Source of the DNA: Gammaproteobacteria bacterium
Lineage (GTDB): Bacteria; Pseudomonadota; Gammaproteobacteria; Arenicellales; Poriferihabitantaceae
DNA length: 43,280 nt
Direction of reading: 5' to 3'
Assembly (NCBI GenBank): GCA_030590945.1
Contig: JAUVBY010000008.1
Location: forward strand, 1 to 43,280
Notes under the pieces: model-generated
The model's input: the letters and a program-made list of their open reading frames with translations, nothing else
The model's database searches: none
What the model was told of the DNA's origin: nothing
Program-made: the position numbers and the translations under genes
Shown here: piece by piece, positions 36,284 to 43,280 of the stretch
How the letters are laid out: every line of letters starts with the position of its first letter
How positions within the stretch are numbered: position 1 is the first letter of the stretch

Positions 36284-37264
36284 ATGGCAAGCATATCTAT
36301 ACAAACCGAGAACGAAATTCAACTTAGCTTCGATGAAGAGGATGCGGGCAAGCGTGTCGACAAAGCGCTATCTGATATTCTACCGGATGTTTCTCGTGCC
36401 ACTATCCAGCACTGGATCAAGGACGGATGTGTATTGCTTGAAGGCCGGCCGTGTAAACCTCGTGATGCTGTATCGGTGGCGCAATCAATTCATATCGACG
36501 TGCCGAAAGTCAAACCTCTGGCGGTAAGCGCGGAAAAAATCAGCCTTGATATCATCTATGAAGACGATAGTCTGCTAGTGTTAAATAAACCGGCAGGCCT
36601 GGTTGTACATCCTGGTGCCGGCAACAACCGGGGCACGTTGCTCAACGGTCTGCTAGCGTATCATGCGCCGCTGGAATTAATTGCGCGCGGCGGCATTGTA
36701 CATCGCCTGGATAAACTTACTTCCGGTTTGATGGTGGTGGCAAAAACCGAAGCAGCGCGGCAACGGTTGATCGAGCAGCTGTCCGAACGCAGCGTTAAAC
36801 GTGAATATCAGGCGCTGGTTTATGGCTCCCTGGTGGCGGGTGGCACGATTCGCGAACCGATTGGCCGGCATTACAAAGACCGCAAAAAAATGGCGGTCAG
36901 GCCAGACGGAAAACCCGCGATCACGCACTATCGAATCGGGAAAAAATTCCGTACCACTACCCTGCTCAAGGTGTCGTTGGAGACCGGGCGCACGCATCAA
37001 ATCCGCGTACATTTGTCGCACAAGGGCTTACCACTGGTCGGTGATCCGGTCTACGGTAAGCGGCTGCATTTGCCGACTGGTGCCGATGAAGCCCTCAAAG
37101 AAAGCATGCGTACGTTCAGACGCCAGGCGCTACATGCGCGCGCACTGGGCCTGATCCACCCCGCCACGGGGGAACAGCTCAGCTGGGAGGTTACAATGCC
37201 TGCGGATATGCAGGCTTTATGCGATTTACTGCAGGCGGATGCAGGTACCCTGTCCACATTATAA
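36284..37264 (+). CDS. rluD: 23S rRNA pseudouridine synthase RluD
   Basis: The 326-residue enzyme converts uridines 1911, 1915 and 1917 of helix 69 in 23S rRNA. An N-terminal S4 RNA-binding domain (about 17-65, GKRVDKALSDILPDVSRATIQ) precedes the catalytic domain. The catalytic aspartate is D143 in VHRLDKLTSGLMVVAKT. The LETGRTHQIRVHL and HARALGLIHPATG segments are also present. The length matches the E. coli protein. bamD is divergent upstream, as in E. coli, but the usual downstream neighbours pgeF and clpB are absent here; a DUF4139 gene follows instead. Confidence 0.95.
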   Translation: MASISIQTENEIQLSFDEEDAGKRVDKALSDILPDVSRATIQHWIKDGCVLLEGRPCKPRDAVSVAQSIHIDVPKVKPLAVSAEKISLDIIYEDDSLLVLNKPAGLVVHPGAGNNRGTLLNGLLAYHAPLELIARGGIVHRLDKLTSGLMVVAKTEAARQRLIEQLSERSVKREYQALVYGSLVAGGTIREPIGRHYKDRKKMAVRPDGKPAITHYRIGKKFRTTTLLKVSLETGRTHQIRVHLSHKGLPLVGDPVYGKRLHLPTGADEALKESMRTFRRQALHARALGLIHPATGEQLSWEVTMPADMQALCDLLQADAGTLSTL

Positions 37265-37351
37265 TGCGGACACGGTACTAATATTCATGGCTAATTCATT
37301 CATCTGTGAGATCATTTCGGTTCTCAAATTCGCCCCGGGGTATATGTAATT

Positions 37352-38773
37352 ATGCTTAAATTGATATGCTCCATCCTGTTGGCGTCTACGCTGCTTGCCA
37401 GCAGTCAGCTTCATGCCGCATCTCAGGATTTAGCCGCAGAAGATCGAGATTCTATTGGTCTGGCTATTTATAACGAAGATCTTGCGCTGCTTAACGAGGT
37501 GTTTACGATTCGGTTGCCTGCGGGGGAAAGTACACTCAATTTTCAGTCAGTCAGCCCTTTGATTAATGCCAGTAGCGCCGTATTGCATCCGTTGCCGGAA
37601 ACGCTTGTGGTTCTCAACCAGTATTTTCGCCAGACGCTGACGCCGGAGGATATGCTTCAGAAATCAGTAGGGCAAGTGGTAAGCCTGGTTAGTACCCACC
37701 CCGTTACGGGTGAGCAAAAACGCGAGCGAGCACGACTGATCTCGGTAAATGGCGGGGTAATATTGGAAATAGACGGTCAGTTTGAAACCAGCCTTGCAGG
37801 TCGAAAAATAGTTTACGGCTCGCTGCCGCCCGGGGTATTGAGCCCGACATTGAGTATTGGTGTCAACAGTACAGTTGACAGCCAGCCCACCTTATCTTTA
37901 AGCTATTTAAGCGGTGGCTTTTCATGGCAGGCCGATTACATTGCACAGCTCAATGAAGCCGGGGATAGCCTCCAGCTACAGGCGATGGCCAGTATAAACA
38001 ACCATAGCGGGATGGATTACCGCGCGGCTGACATCGAACTGATTGCAGGATCGATCAACCGGGTGTCGAGCAACATTAATATCCGAAGTAAGATGGCAAG
38101 CACCGCAATGATGGATAGCGCACCTTCAGTACAGCCCGTACCGCTGGCGGATATATATGTGTATTCATTGCCCCGGCCGGTTGATCTGGCCAATAATAGT
38201 ACACGACAGGTAAAACTGTTTGCGGCGCATGATATCCCGGTAGAGCAACGATATCGGCTTGGCGGGCAACCGAGCGTGTATTATTCACCTGATGTGCCTG
38301 AGCAAACGCTGGACGTTGACAGCTACATTGAGTTTATGAATTTGGCGGATAGCCATCTGGGTAAGCCGATGCCGGCAGGTGTGGTACGGGTATATACGCA
38401 AAATGGAATACAGGCCGATGCACTAAGGTTTATTGGTGAGGACCGTATTAATCATGTCCCATCCGGAGCCCGGGCTCGCCTGAAAATGGGCAAAGCGTTT
38501 GATTTAAGGGGCACACGAAAACAACTGAGCTATCGCCGCCTGCCAGTTGAGGCGCCTTTTCGACAGCATAACGAGGCCCAAATCCAGGTCGTACTTCACA
38601 ACGCCAAAAATAAGCCGGTTGTGGTCCAGGTAGAAGAAACTTTTTCCGGTGAATGGGTGCTGGTTGATGGTCAGAAACCAGTCGTCAGCGATGCGCGTAG
38701 TGCCCGTTGGGATGTACTGGTTCCTGCCCGGGGCAGGACCACACTGGATTTGACGGTCCGTGTAAAGCGTTAA
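37352..38773 (+). CDS. DUF4139 domain-containing exported protein
   Basis: The 473-residue protein has a signal peptide (LICSILLASTLLASSQLHA, cleavage after about residue 22). A long beta-rich region follows that fits the DUF4139 family: LAIYNEDLALLNEVFTIRLP, then SLSYLSGGFSWQADYIAQL with the typical WQADY motif, and a C-terminal VETFSGEWVLVDG-like VQVEETFSGEWVLVDGQ block. The biological role of the family is not known to me. It stands alone between rluD and a convergent regulator gene. Confidence 0.85.
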   Translation: MLKLICSILLASTLLASSQLHAASQDLAAEDRDSIGLAIYNEDLALLNEVFTIRLPAGESTLNFQSVSPLINASSAVLHPLPETLVVLNQYFRQTLTPEDMLQKSVGQVVSLVSTHPVTGEQKRERARLISVNGGVILEIDGQFETSLAGRKIVYGSLPPGVLSPTLSIGVNSTVDSQPTLSLSYLSGGFSWQADYIAQLNEAGDSLQLQAMASINNHSGMDYRAADIELIAGSINRVSSNINIRSKMASTAMMDSAPSVQPVPLADIYVYSLPRPVDLANNSTRQVKLFAAHDIPVEQRYRLGGQPSVYYSPDVPEQTLDVDSYIEFMNLADSHLGKPMPAGVVRVYTQNGIQADALRFIGEDRINHVPSGARARLKMGKAFDLRGTRKQLSYRRLPVEAPFRQHNEAQIQVVLHNAKNKPVVVQVEETFSGEWVLVDGQKPVVSDARSARWDVLVPARGRTTLDLTVRVKR

Positions 38774-38805
38774 GTCCGATAGTTTCCCGGGAACCTTTCT
38801 CCCCT

Positions 38806-39552
38806 CTATTTTCTGTTGAGGCGTTTATCGATGCGTCGTTGTAGGGCGTCGGGTTGAGTAATGATCAGTTGCTTAGAGTGTTTTTCGAGCAGCCCGTCTT
38901 TGATGAGAGCCCGGTAGGTGCGGCTTACCGCTTCACGGTGAGAATGAATCCGGCTCGCAATTTCGGCATGAGTGGGCGGGTTGTTGATAATAATCCGGCC
39001 ATTGTTGATACGACCGTTTTTTGAGATTCGTAATAATTCGGCGTAGATTCGATGGATGCCATCCAGAGCGCTTAACTCATACATGCTGTTTTGCTGGCGG
39101 CGTATCATGGCGGTCATTTGGCGCATGACAAAGTGCGCAAACTCAGGATAGCTTCGAATCCAGGACTCGAAGCTGGCGTGTTTGATGCGCGTTAGCGAAG
39201 TCTCTTCGAGCGCCAGCACATTGGCCGATCTGGATTTCAGGTCGATGGCGGACAGTTCTCCGAAGCTTTGACCCGCGTGCATCTCTGCAAAACTTAATTT
39301 ATCACCCCTCTCGGTGTAAAGGGTCACTAGAACTTTACCGTAATTTATAAAAAAGACGTCTTTAGAGCTGTCTTCCTGGCGCAGGATTTGCGCACCGGCC
39401 GGAAATTTAAGCGTGAATTGTTTGGTTTTTAGTGATTGTGAAATGGATTCAGGCAAGGCTTCCAGCAACGTGGAGGGGGCGTTGCTCGGTGTCGGGTGTT
39501 GTGCCCGGTCGGATTCGCCAAATTGGCGATTACCAGTGGATTCCGGTGCCAA
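38806..39552 (-). CDS. Crp/Fnr-family transcription regulator
   Basis: The 248-residue protein has a cyclic-nucleotide-binding-like beta-barrel (about 45-160, with GAQILRQEDSSKDVFFINYG and GQSFGELSAID, which resembles the cAMP phosphate-binding loop FGEL). A C-terminal winged helix-turn-helix follows (about 195-225, PTHAEIASRIHSHREAVSRTY). There is no cysteine cluster for an FNR-type iron-sulfur site. The start is TTG at 39552, supported by a GAGGG ribosome site eight bases upstream; no ATG is available before the sensor domain. It overlaps the stop of the upstream barrel gene by 23 bases. Confidence 0.85.
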   Translation of the reverse strand: MAPESTGNRQFGESDRAQHPTPSNAPSTLLEALPESISQSLKTKQFTLKFPAGAQILRQEDSSKDVFFINYGKVLVTLYTERGDKLSFAEMHAGQSFGELSAIDLKSRSANVLALEETSLTRIKHASFESWIRSYPEFAHFVMRQMTAMIRRQQNSMYELSALDGIHRIYAELLRISKNGRINNGRIIINNPPTHAEIASRIHSHREAVSRTYRALIKDGLLEKHSKQLIITQPDALQRRIDKRLNRK

Positions 39553-40168
39553 AAAAGATGCCCTCGGTATAACTTTGTTCGCCTCTGCCGCCGGTCAGCG
39601 TATAGTCCAGATTGAGCCTTCGATAAGCGGCTCGAATGGATAAATTTGGCCAGGGGTTAAGTATGACGCCGGTTTCAAATTCAAGCCCGGATAGATTGTC
39701 AAAACCGTTGGATTCAATTAAACCCGGCACCCAGGCTGATTCACCATAAAAGGTTAGAAGGCGGCCAAAGCCCATTTGGCCACGGAGCGAAAGGCGCAAT
39801 CCGTCCCGGTAATCGTTGTTCCCAAAACCAATAGTTTTGATGCCTAGTCCCGCGTCAAGGGTCGTGCTTTGCGAAGTCGAAAGCAGGCGTTGTTTTAGAT
39901 TTAAATTAACGGGGTTGGAATGTTGTCCTAAATCTGCGTAGAGATCAGTCAGGTTAATGGTGTAGTCAGTGCCCCATGGTTGATTCCACCAGTTACTGAC
40001 TCCGCTTCCAGATGACTTTGACTGATTCACACCAATGATGGTGCCTGCGGAGGATTCTAAATCCCATGTGTAGTGGCCGAACGCTGCTTCAGCGGGCTCT
40101 AGCGCGTAGGCTGGTACGCTTAGTCCGAATAAAAATAAACCGGTTATTTCGCGAATCTTTTTCTTCAT
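39530..40168 (-). CDS. outer-membrane beta-barrel protein
   Basis: The 212-residue protein has a signal peptide (ITGLFLFGLSVPAYA) and a mature part of alternating beta-strands ending in the aromatic residue W, as expected for an outer-membrane barrel. Typical strands are LNLKQRLLSTSQSTTLDAGLG, RLSLRGQMGFGRLLTFYGES and LSIRAAYRRLNLDYTL. It resembles the YfaZ-type small barrel group, but this is a fold-level guess. The regulator gene downstream overlaps it by 23 bases and is probably co-translated. A short GGCGGC hairpin (40185-40199) lies in the leader. Confidence 0.7.
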   Translation of the reverse strand: MKKKIREITGLFLFGLSVPAYALEPAEAAFGHYTWDLESSAGTIIGVNQSKSSGSGVSNWWNQPWGTDYTINLTDLYADLGQHSNPVNLNLKQRLLSTSQSTTLDAGLGIKTIGFGNNDYRDGLRLSLRGQMGFGRLLTFYGESAWVPGLIESNGFDNLSGLEFETGVILNPWPNLSIRAAYRRLNLDYTLTGGRGEQSYTEGIFFGTGIHW

Positions 40169-40405
40169 TTCCCTTCCTGCATTAGGCGGCAGAGCCGCCC
40201 TGCCGACCGGGGCGATGTATCAGTATATCTCAAATTTAATCAAATTACACAAATGTTTACATGCAGAATTCGAAGCATAGATTATGATTGTGGTGTAAAC
40301 CTTTGACTGTCCGAACTTAGCCACAAATCCGCCTGGTGAGTAATTGGCAGGTTTAGAAGGCGGCAACGGACAAATTGGTTTGTTTTTTGTTGTAGCATAT
40401 ACCCT

Positions 40406-40789
40406 ATGCAAAATATTAAGACAGTGCGCCTGGACCGGTGGTTGTGGGCGGCGCGTTTTTATAAGACCCGCTCGCTTGCCGTTGCGGCAATAAAGCGCGG
40501 TCAAATCACCATTGATAACGGCAAGGCGAAACCTGCTCGCAGTATTACGTCAGGCGATCGCCTGACGATTCGAAAAGCGCAATTCATCTATGCTGTGACG
40601 GTTCGGGCCTTGAGTGAAAAGCGTCTGAGTGCGTGTCTTGCAAGTGAGTTATACACGGAATTACCTGACAGTGTTGCCGAACGTAAATTGCGCGCGCAAA
40701 CAATAAAGGCTAATCGTCAAATGCTGGTTAACGGGCGACCAAGCAAGAAAGATCGCCGCCTGCAGCAGGCAATTAAGCGGCTGGAATAA
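40406..40789 (+). CDS. hslR: ribosome-associated heat shock protein Hsp15
   Basis: The 127-residue protein is HslR, which binds free 50S subunits carrying a nascent chain through its S4 RNA-binding domain. The S4 motif spans about residues 7-70 (VRLDRWLWAARFYKTRSLA, then IKRGQITIDNGKAKPARSI), and a basic C-terminal tail (RPSKKDRRLQQAIKRLE) follows. The length agrees with E. coli Hsp15 (133). It is divergent from the barrel gene and is not linked here to hslO. Confidence 0.93.
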   Translation: MQNIKTVRLDRWLWAARFYKTRSLAVAAIKRGQITIDNGKAKPARSITSGDRLTIRKAQFIYAVTVRALSEKRLSACLASELYTELPDSVAERKLRAQTIKANRQMLVNGRPSKKDRRLQQAIKRLE

Positions 40790-40893
40790 CGGTGCAGGCC
40801 CGGCTTTTTTCTCCAGTAGATACCATCGCGATAGAATAAACGGGGTACAATAGTGGTCATTATGAGACCTGCCTGGATTGGTTGTCAGGTTTT

Positions 40894-41022
40894 CCCGGGG
40901 GCGCCCCGTAAATAAGATGTTCAATATTCCTCGATGCTCCGGATGAAATATCCCTTACTCAAAGACTACCTGCTTTTATTGCTGGTTGCGGCCATCTGGG
41001 GTACGTCGGGGCGCGCCCCGGG
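40894..41022. repeat. GC-rich inverted repeat pair flanking the EamA-like fragment
   Basis: CCCGGGGGCGCCCCG (40894-40908) and CGGGGCGCGCCCCGGG (41007-41022) are near-perfect inverted copies. The second contains a perfect 14-base palindrome CGGGGCGCGCCCCG. They stand out from the surrounding moderate base composition and could mark a deletion or rearrangement breakpoint. Confidence 0.45.
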
Positions 41023-41053
41023 TTTTGTAATCACGGCTTGCAATATAAAATGA
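40934..41053 (+). pseudogene. truncated EamA-like transporter start overlapping the Omp85-like gene
   Basis: A short frame (ATG at 40934 or 40943) encodes about 36-39 residues containing KDYLLLLLVAAIWGTSG, which strongly resembles the first membrane helix of EamA/DMT transporters with its WG(S/T)S motif. After TSG the similarity stops, and the frame runs out through RAPGFVITACNIK. Its stop TGA overlaps the ATG of the Omp85-like gene (ATGA at 41050-41053). The break coincides with a GC-rich palindrome (41007-41020). It may be a deletion remnant or a coupled leader peptide. Confidence 0.55.
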
Positions 41054-42333
41054 AGCGCCTGGTCGTTCGTCTGGTGGCTCTGATGCTGCTCGGGCTTTGC
41101 CCGTTTCCACTCATGGCAGAGGTGGTTGGTCAGATCGTGGTTGAAGGGAATAAAAAAACGCGCCCGGAGATTATTGAGCAGGAAATGTTGCTCAGGGTTG
41201 GTGATGATCTGAGTGAGCCGGCGATAGAGCAATCACGTCAGGCAATTATGGATCTTGGCTTATTCAGGCGCGTTGAAATTCGCACGGAGCGGAGCGCGGA
41301 TAGCACCCGACTGGTGGTTACGGTAAAAGAGAAAAAACACGACTGGTATATCCTGCCGAAACTGGATCGCAACGCAGACGGCGATATCACGCTGGGGATG
41401 AATCTTCGTGCCAACAATTTCAACGGCCTCAATCAGAGCGTGAAGCTAACGCTGGCGTACAAAAAATTTGAAGATGCAACCACCGATGAGTTATATGGCG
41501 TAAGCTGGAAGTTTACTTATCCGAAGATTATTCATACGCCCTACTCGGTATTTAACTACGCCAGTGTTTCGCAATCGGTACTGGATGAAGAAAGAGACGG
41601 ACTCAAAGGCAGTTATGATCGTACCGAATCAGTATTCGGCCTAAGTCTGGGCAGGTGGTTTTCTCCGACAGGTATTAGTAAGGGCTTGCACGCGGGTCTG
41701 GGTTTAGAATATCAGCGCTTTGAGCACGATCATTTGAGTGGTGATCCCGGGTTATTTGATAATGTAACGGAAATTAGTATGACCGGCAGCCTGACCTACA
41801 CGCTGGTGAATGACTTACTATATAGTCGTAAAGGCTATGCTCTGGGCCTGGTATTAAAACAGGCCAACGAAGTATTGGGCTCTGATCGCCCATATTTTAA
41901 TCAATTCGCGTTTTATCGTCATTACCTGCCGCTACCCTGGCGCGAACACACCAATTTTAATGTTCAGGTGCAAGCAGCATCGGGAAATCAATCAATATTT
42001 GGTGGCCCGATTTTCGAGCTTAGCGGGAATCAGTCCCTGCGCGGGTATCGTCGTGAAACCCTGGAGGGTGATGCTTATTTTCTGGTGAATACGCAATTTC
42101 TGACACCAATTTTTGGTAAAAAAAACTTGCGTGCGGGCGTATTATTTGACTTCGGCAACGCTTATGATAGCTTCTCCGAAATTAAAGACCTTGAGTTTGA
42201 GTCGGGCGCGGGTGTTAGTTTGCGCTGGAAGCTGAAGCAATGGGTGAATACAGAAATCCGCCTTGATTGGGCTCAGGGGCTGGGTGATGAGGGTAGCTCC
42301 CGCATATACGTTTCTGGTGACGCATTCTTTTAG
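41050..42333 (+). CDS. Omp85-family outer membrane protein with one POTRA domain
   Basis: The 427-residue protein has a signal peptide (VVRLVALMLLGLCPFPLMA), one POTRA domain (about 24-95, VVGQIVVEGNKKTRPEIIEQ) and a BamA/TamA-type barrel ending in a C-terminal phenylalanine. The conserved barrel segment GNQSLRGYRRETLEGD corresponds to the inward-folding loop with the (L/V)RGY motif of Omp85 proteins. BamA has five POTRA domains and TamA three, so this is neither. It may insert or export a particular substrate. I start at the ATG at 41050 rather than the TTG at 41038. The following gene is an RND/MMPL exporter, suggesting a joint envelope role. Confidence 0.83.
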   Translation: MKRLVVRLVALMLLGLCPFPLMAEVVGQIVVEGNKKTRPEIIEQEMLLRVGDDLSEPAIEQSRQAIMDLGLFRRVEIRTERSADSTRLVVTVKEKKHDWYILPKLDRNADGDITLGMNLRANNFNGLNQSVKLTLAYKKFEDATTDELYGVSWKFTYPKIIHTPYSVFNYASVSQSVLDEERDGLKGSYDRTESVFGLSLGRWFSPTGISKGLHAGLGLEYQRFEHDHLSGDPGLFDNVTEISMTGSLTYTLVNDLLYSRKGYALGLVLKQANEVLGSDRPYFNQFAFYRHYLPLPWREHTNFNVQVQAASGNQSIFGGPIFELSGNQSLRGYRRETLEGDAYFLVNTQFLTPIFGKKNLRAGVLFDFGNAYDSFSEIKDLEFESGAGVSLRWKLKQWVNTEIRLDWAQGLGDEGSSRIYVSGDAFF

Positions 42334-42445
42334 TTTCTCTGCCAGAATCAATGGCGATCGGCGATCGCAATTGACGTGAGATCCATTTGTATAAAAATGG
42401 TTCTAAATGCGTACTAATTTGTAATGAAAGGTATGGCGAAAGAAA

Positions 42446-43280
42446 ATGGAAAAAATTGGTAACTTTTTAGCAGAGTGGGTAACACAGCACAGAGTGCTGA
42501 GTATCGTGATCAGTATCGTGGTTGCTCTGTCCGCTGCCGCAGGCGGCAAAAACCTGGGGTTTACCAATGATTACCGGGTGTTCTTTTCAGGAGATGACCC
42601 CCACTTGCTGGCGTTTGAAAGTCTGCAGGATACGTATTCAAAAAACGACAACGCGCTGATTGCGCTTGCGCCGGATGACGGTATAGTTTTCAAACCTGCT
42701 ACTCTGGCCGCAATCGCAGATATTACGGAGCGTGCCTGGCAGACGCCTTATTCAATCAGGGTTGATTCCCTGTCAAATTACCAGCATACACAAGCCGAGG
42801 GCGATGACTTGCTGGTAGGCGATCTGTATGAAGATGCCGGTTCAATGGATAGTGCGCAGTTACAGCGTGTGCGGGACATTGCGCTCAATGAACCCTTGCT
42901 GGTTCATCGTCTGATTGCGGCAGATGGTAAAACAGCGGCGGTCAATGTCACGGTCGAACTGCCAGGGATTGACGAGGCAACTGAAGGGCCTGAAGTAGTT
43001 GCTTATATTAGAGAGCTCAGAGATTACATTCGCCAGACGTACCCGGAATTGAAGCCCTATCTGACGGGAATTGTGATGATGAATAATGCCTTTCCAGAGG
43101 CCTCTCTGTGGGATATGACGCACCTGATACCCGCGGCATTCGGGGTGATTTTACTGCTGGTCTTTCTACAGCTCAGAGGGCTGGGCGGCACGCTTGGGAC
43201 ATTTTTGACCATTCTATTATCAATTGCCTCGGCCATGGGCGTGGCGGGTTGGATGGGTATCAAGTTGAGCCCGCCGGCCA
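42446..43280 (+). CDS. RND/MMPL-family exporter, N-terminal part
   Basis: The frame opens at the ATG at 42446 and runs off the window after 278 codons. An N-terminal helix (about 16-32, RVLSIVISIVVALSAAA) is followed by GKNLGFTNDYRVFFSGDDP, a signature of the RND superfamily of MMPL-like proteins. A large periplasmic loop of about 190 residues comes next. Two further helices (PAAFGVILLLVFLQL and TFLTILLSIASAMGVAG) begin the membrane core. It lies 112 bases after the Omp85-like gene on the same strand. The substrate cannot be assigned; lipid or hydrophobic compounds are typical for the group. Confidence 0.83.
   Translation, partial: MEKIGNFLAEWVTQHRVLSIVISIVVALSAAAGGKNLGFTNDYRVFFSGDDPHLLAFESLQDTYSKNDNALIALAPDDGIVFKPATLAAIADITERAWQTPYSIRVDSLSNYQHTQAEGDDLLVGDLYEDAGSMDSAQLQRVRDIALNEPLLVHRLIAADGKTAAVNVTVELPGIDEATEGPEVVAYIRELRDYIRQTYPELKPYLTGIVMMNNAFPEASLWDMTHLIPAAFGVILLLVFLQLRGLGGTLGTFLTILLSIASAMGVAGWMGIKLSPPA

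Noticed and set aside
40185-40199. GGCGGC-AGA-GCCGCC hairpin upstream of the barrel gene
   Set aside because: It is a short stem in a leader with no T-run and no known regulatory match; it is mentioned only with the gene.
42361-42368. GCGATCGC octamer resembling the cyanobacterial HIP1 repeat
   Set aside because: A single occurrence in a window this long is expected by chance, and the gene content is gammaproteobacterial.

Overview
The window looks like chromosomal DNA of a free-living gammaproteobacterium outside the Enterobacterales. The evidence is the set of families (PriA, ParC, BamD, RluD, HslR, GlmU/GlmS, RdgB, RNase PH, DUF1820, DUF2288, a ferric FbpABC transporter) and some gene arrangements, such as bamD divergent from rluD. 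Base composition looks near 50% GC by eye. No rRNA, tRNA, CRISPR array, prophage or full insertion sequence was seen. About 36 genes are supported, most of them housekeeping.

Layout. 1-4.1 kb: a REP-like palindrome, an OsmC-family protein and an AI-2E-type permease, convergent with a fructosamine kinase and a dihydrolipoyl-dehydrogenase-like flavoprotein. 4.06-4.41 kb: an AT-rich gap with three DnaA-box matches in front of priA. 6.6-8.5 kb: glnK-amtB on the minus strand, with a clear NtrC box upstream. 8.5-11.5 kb: rph, rdgB and a long (plant-type) gpmI. 11.5-15.3 kb: DUF2288, cytoplasmic asparaginase, a small exported protein and a membrane-bound class III adenylate cyclase. 15.3-18.9 kb: a minus-strand block of DUF1820, SRPBCC, parC and a conserved-looking hypothetical. 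18.9-20.4 kb: a PBP4-type DD-peptidase. 20.4-22.5 kb: mnmA and its upstream gene, split by a miniature transposable element. 22.5-28.3 kb: Fur-box-like sites, fbpABC and a TPR lipoprotein. 28.5-31.8 kb: a phosphoribosyltransferase coupled to a tiny membrane protein, adk, and an acyl-CoA-synthetase-like enzyme. 31.9-36.1 kb: bamD, glmU and glmS. 36.3-43.3 kb: rluD, a DUF4139 protein, a beta-barrel protein overlapping a Crp/Fnr regulator, hslR, a truncated EamA-like reading frame coupled to a one-POTRA Omp85 protein, and the start of an RND/MMPL exporter cut by the window end.

Functional themes are nitrogen sensing (glnK-amtB), iron uptake (fbpABC), envelope biogenesis (glmUS, bamD, dacB, Omp85-like, RND), and nucleotide or RNA housekeeping (rph, rdgB, adk, mnmA, rluD).

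The most interesting observation is at 21535-21801. A 263-bp element with perfect 19-bp terminal inverted repeats, flanked by a TA duplication, sits inside what must have been a TAATG stop/start overlap between a hypothetical gene and mnmA. It leaves both reading frames intact but separates a formerly coupled gene pair. I did not find an obviously new multi-gene system. Other points worth checking are the DnaA-box cluster before priA, the truncated EamA start fused by an ATGA overlap to the Omp85-like gene, and the conserved-looking small genes.
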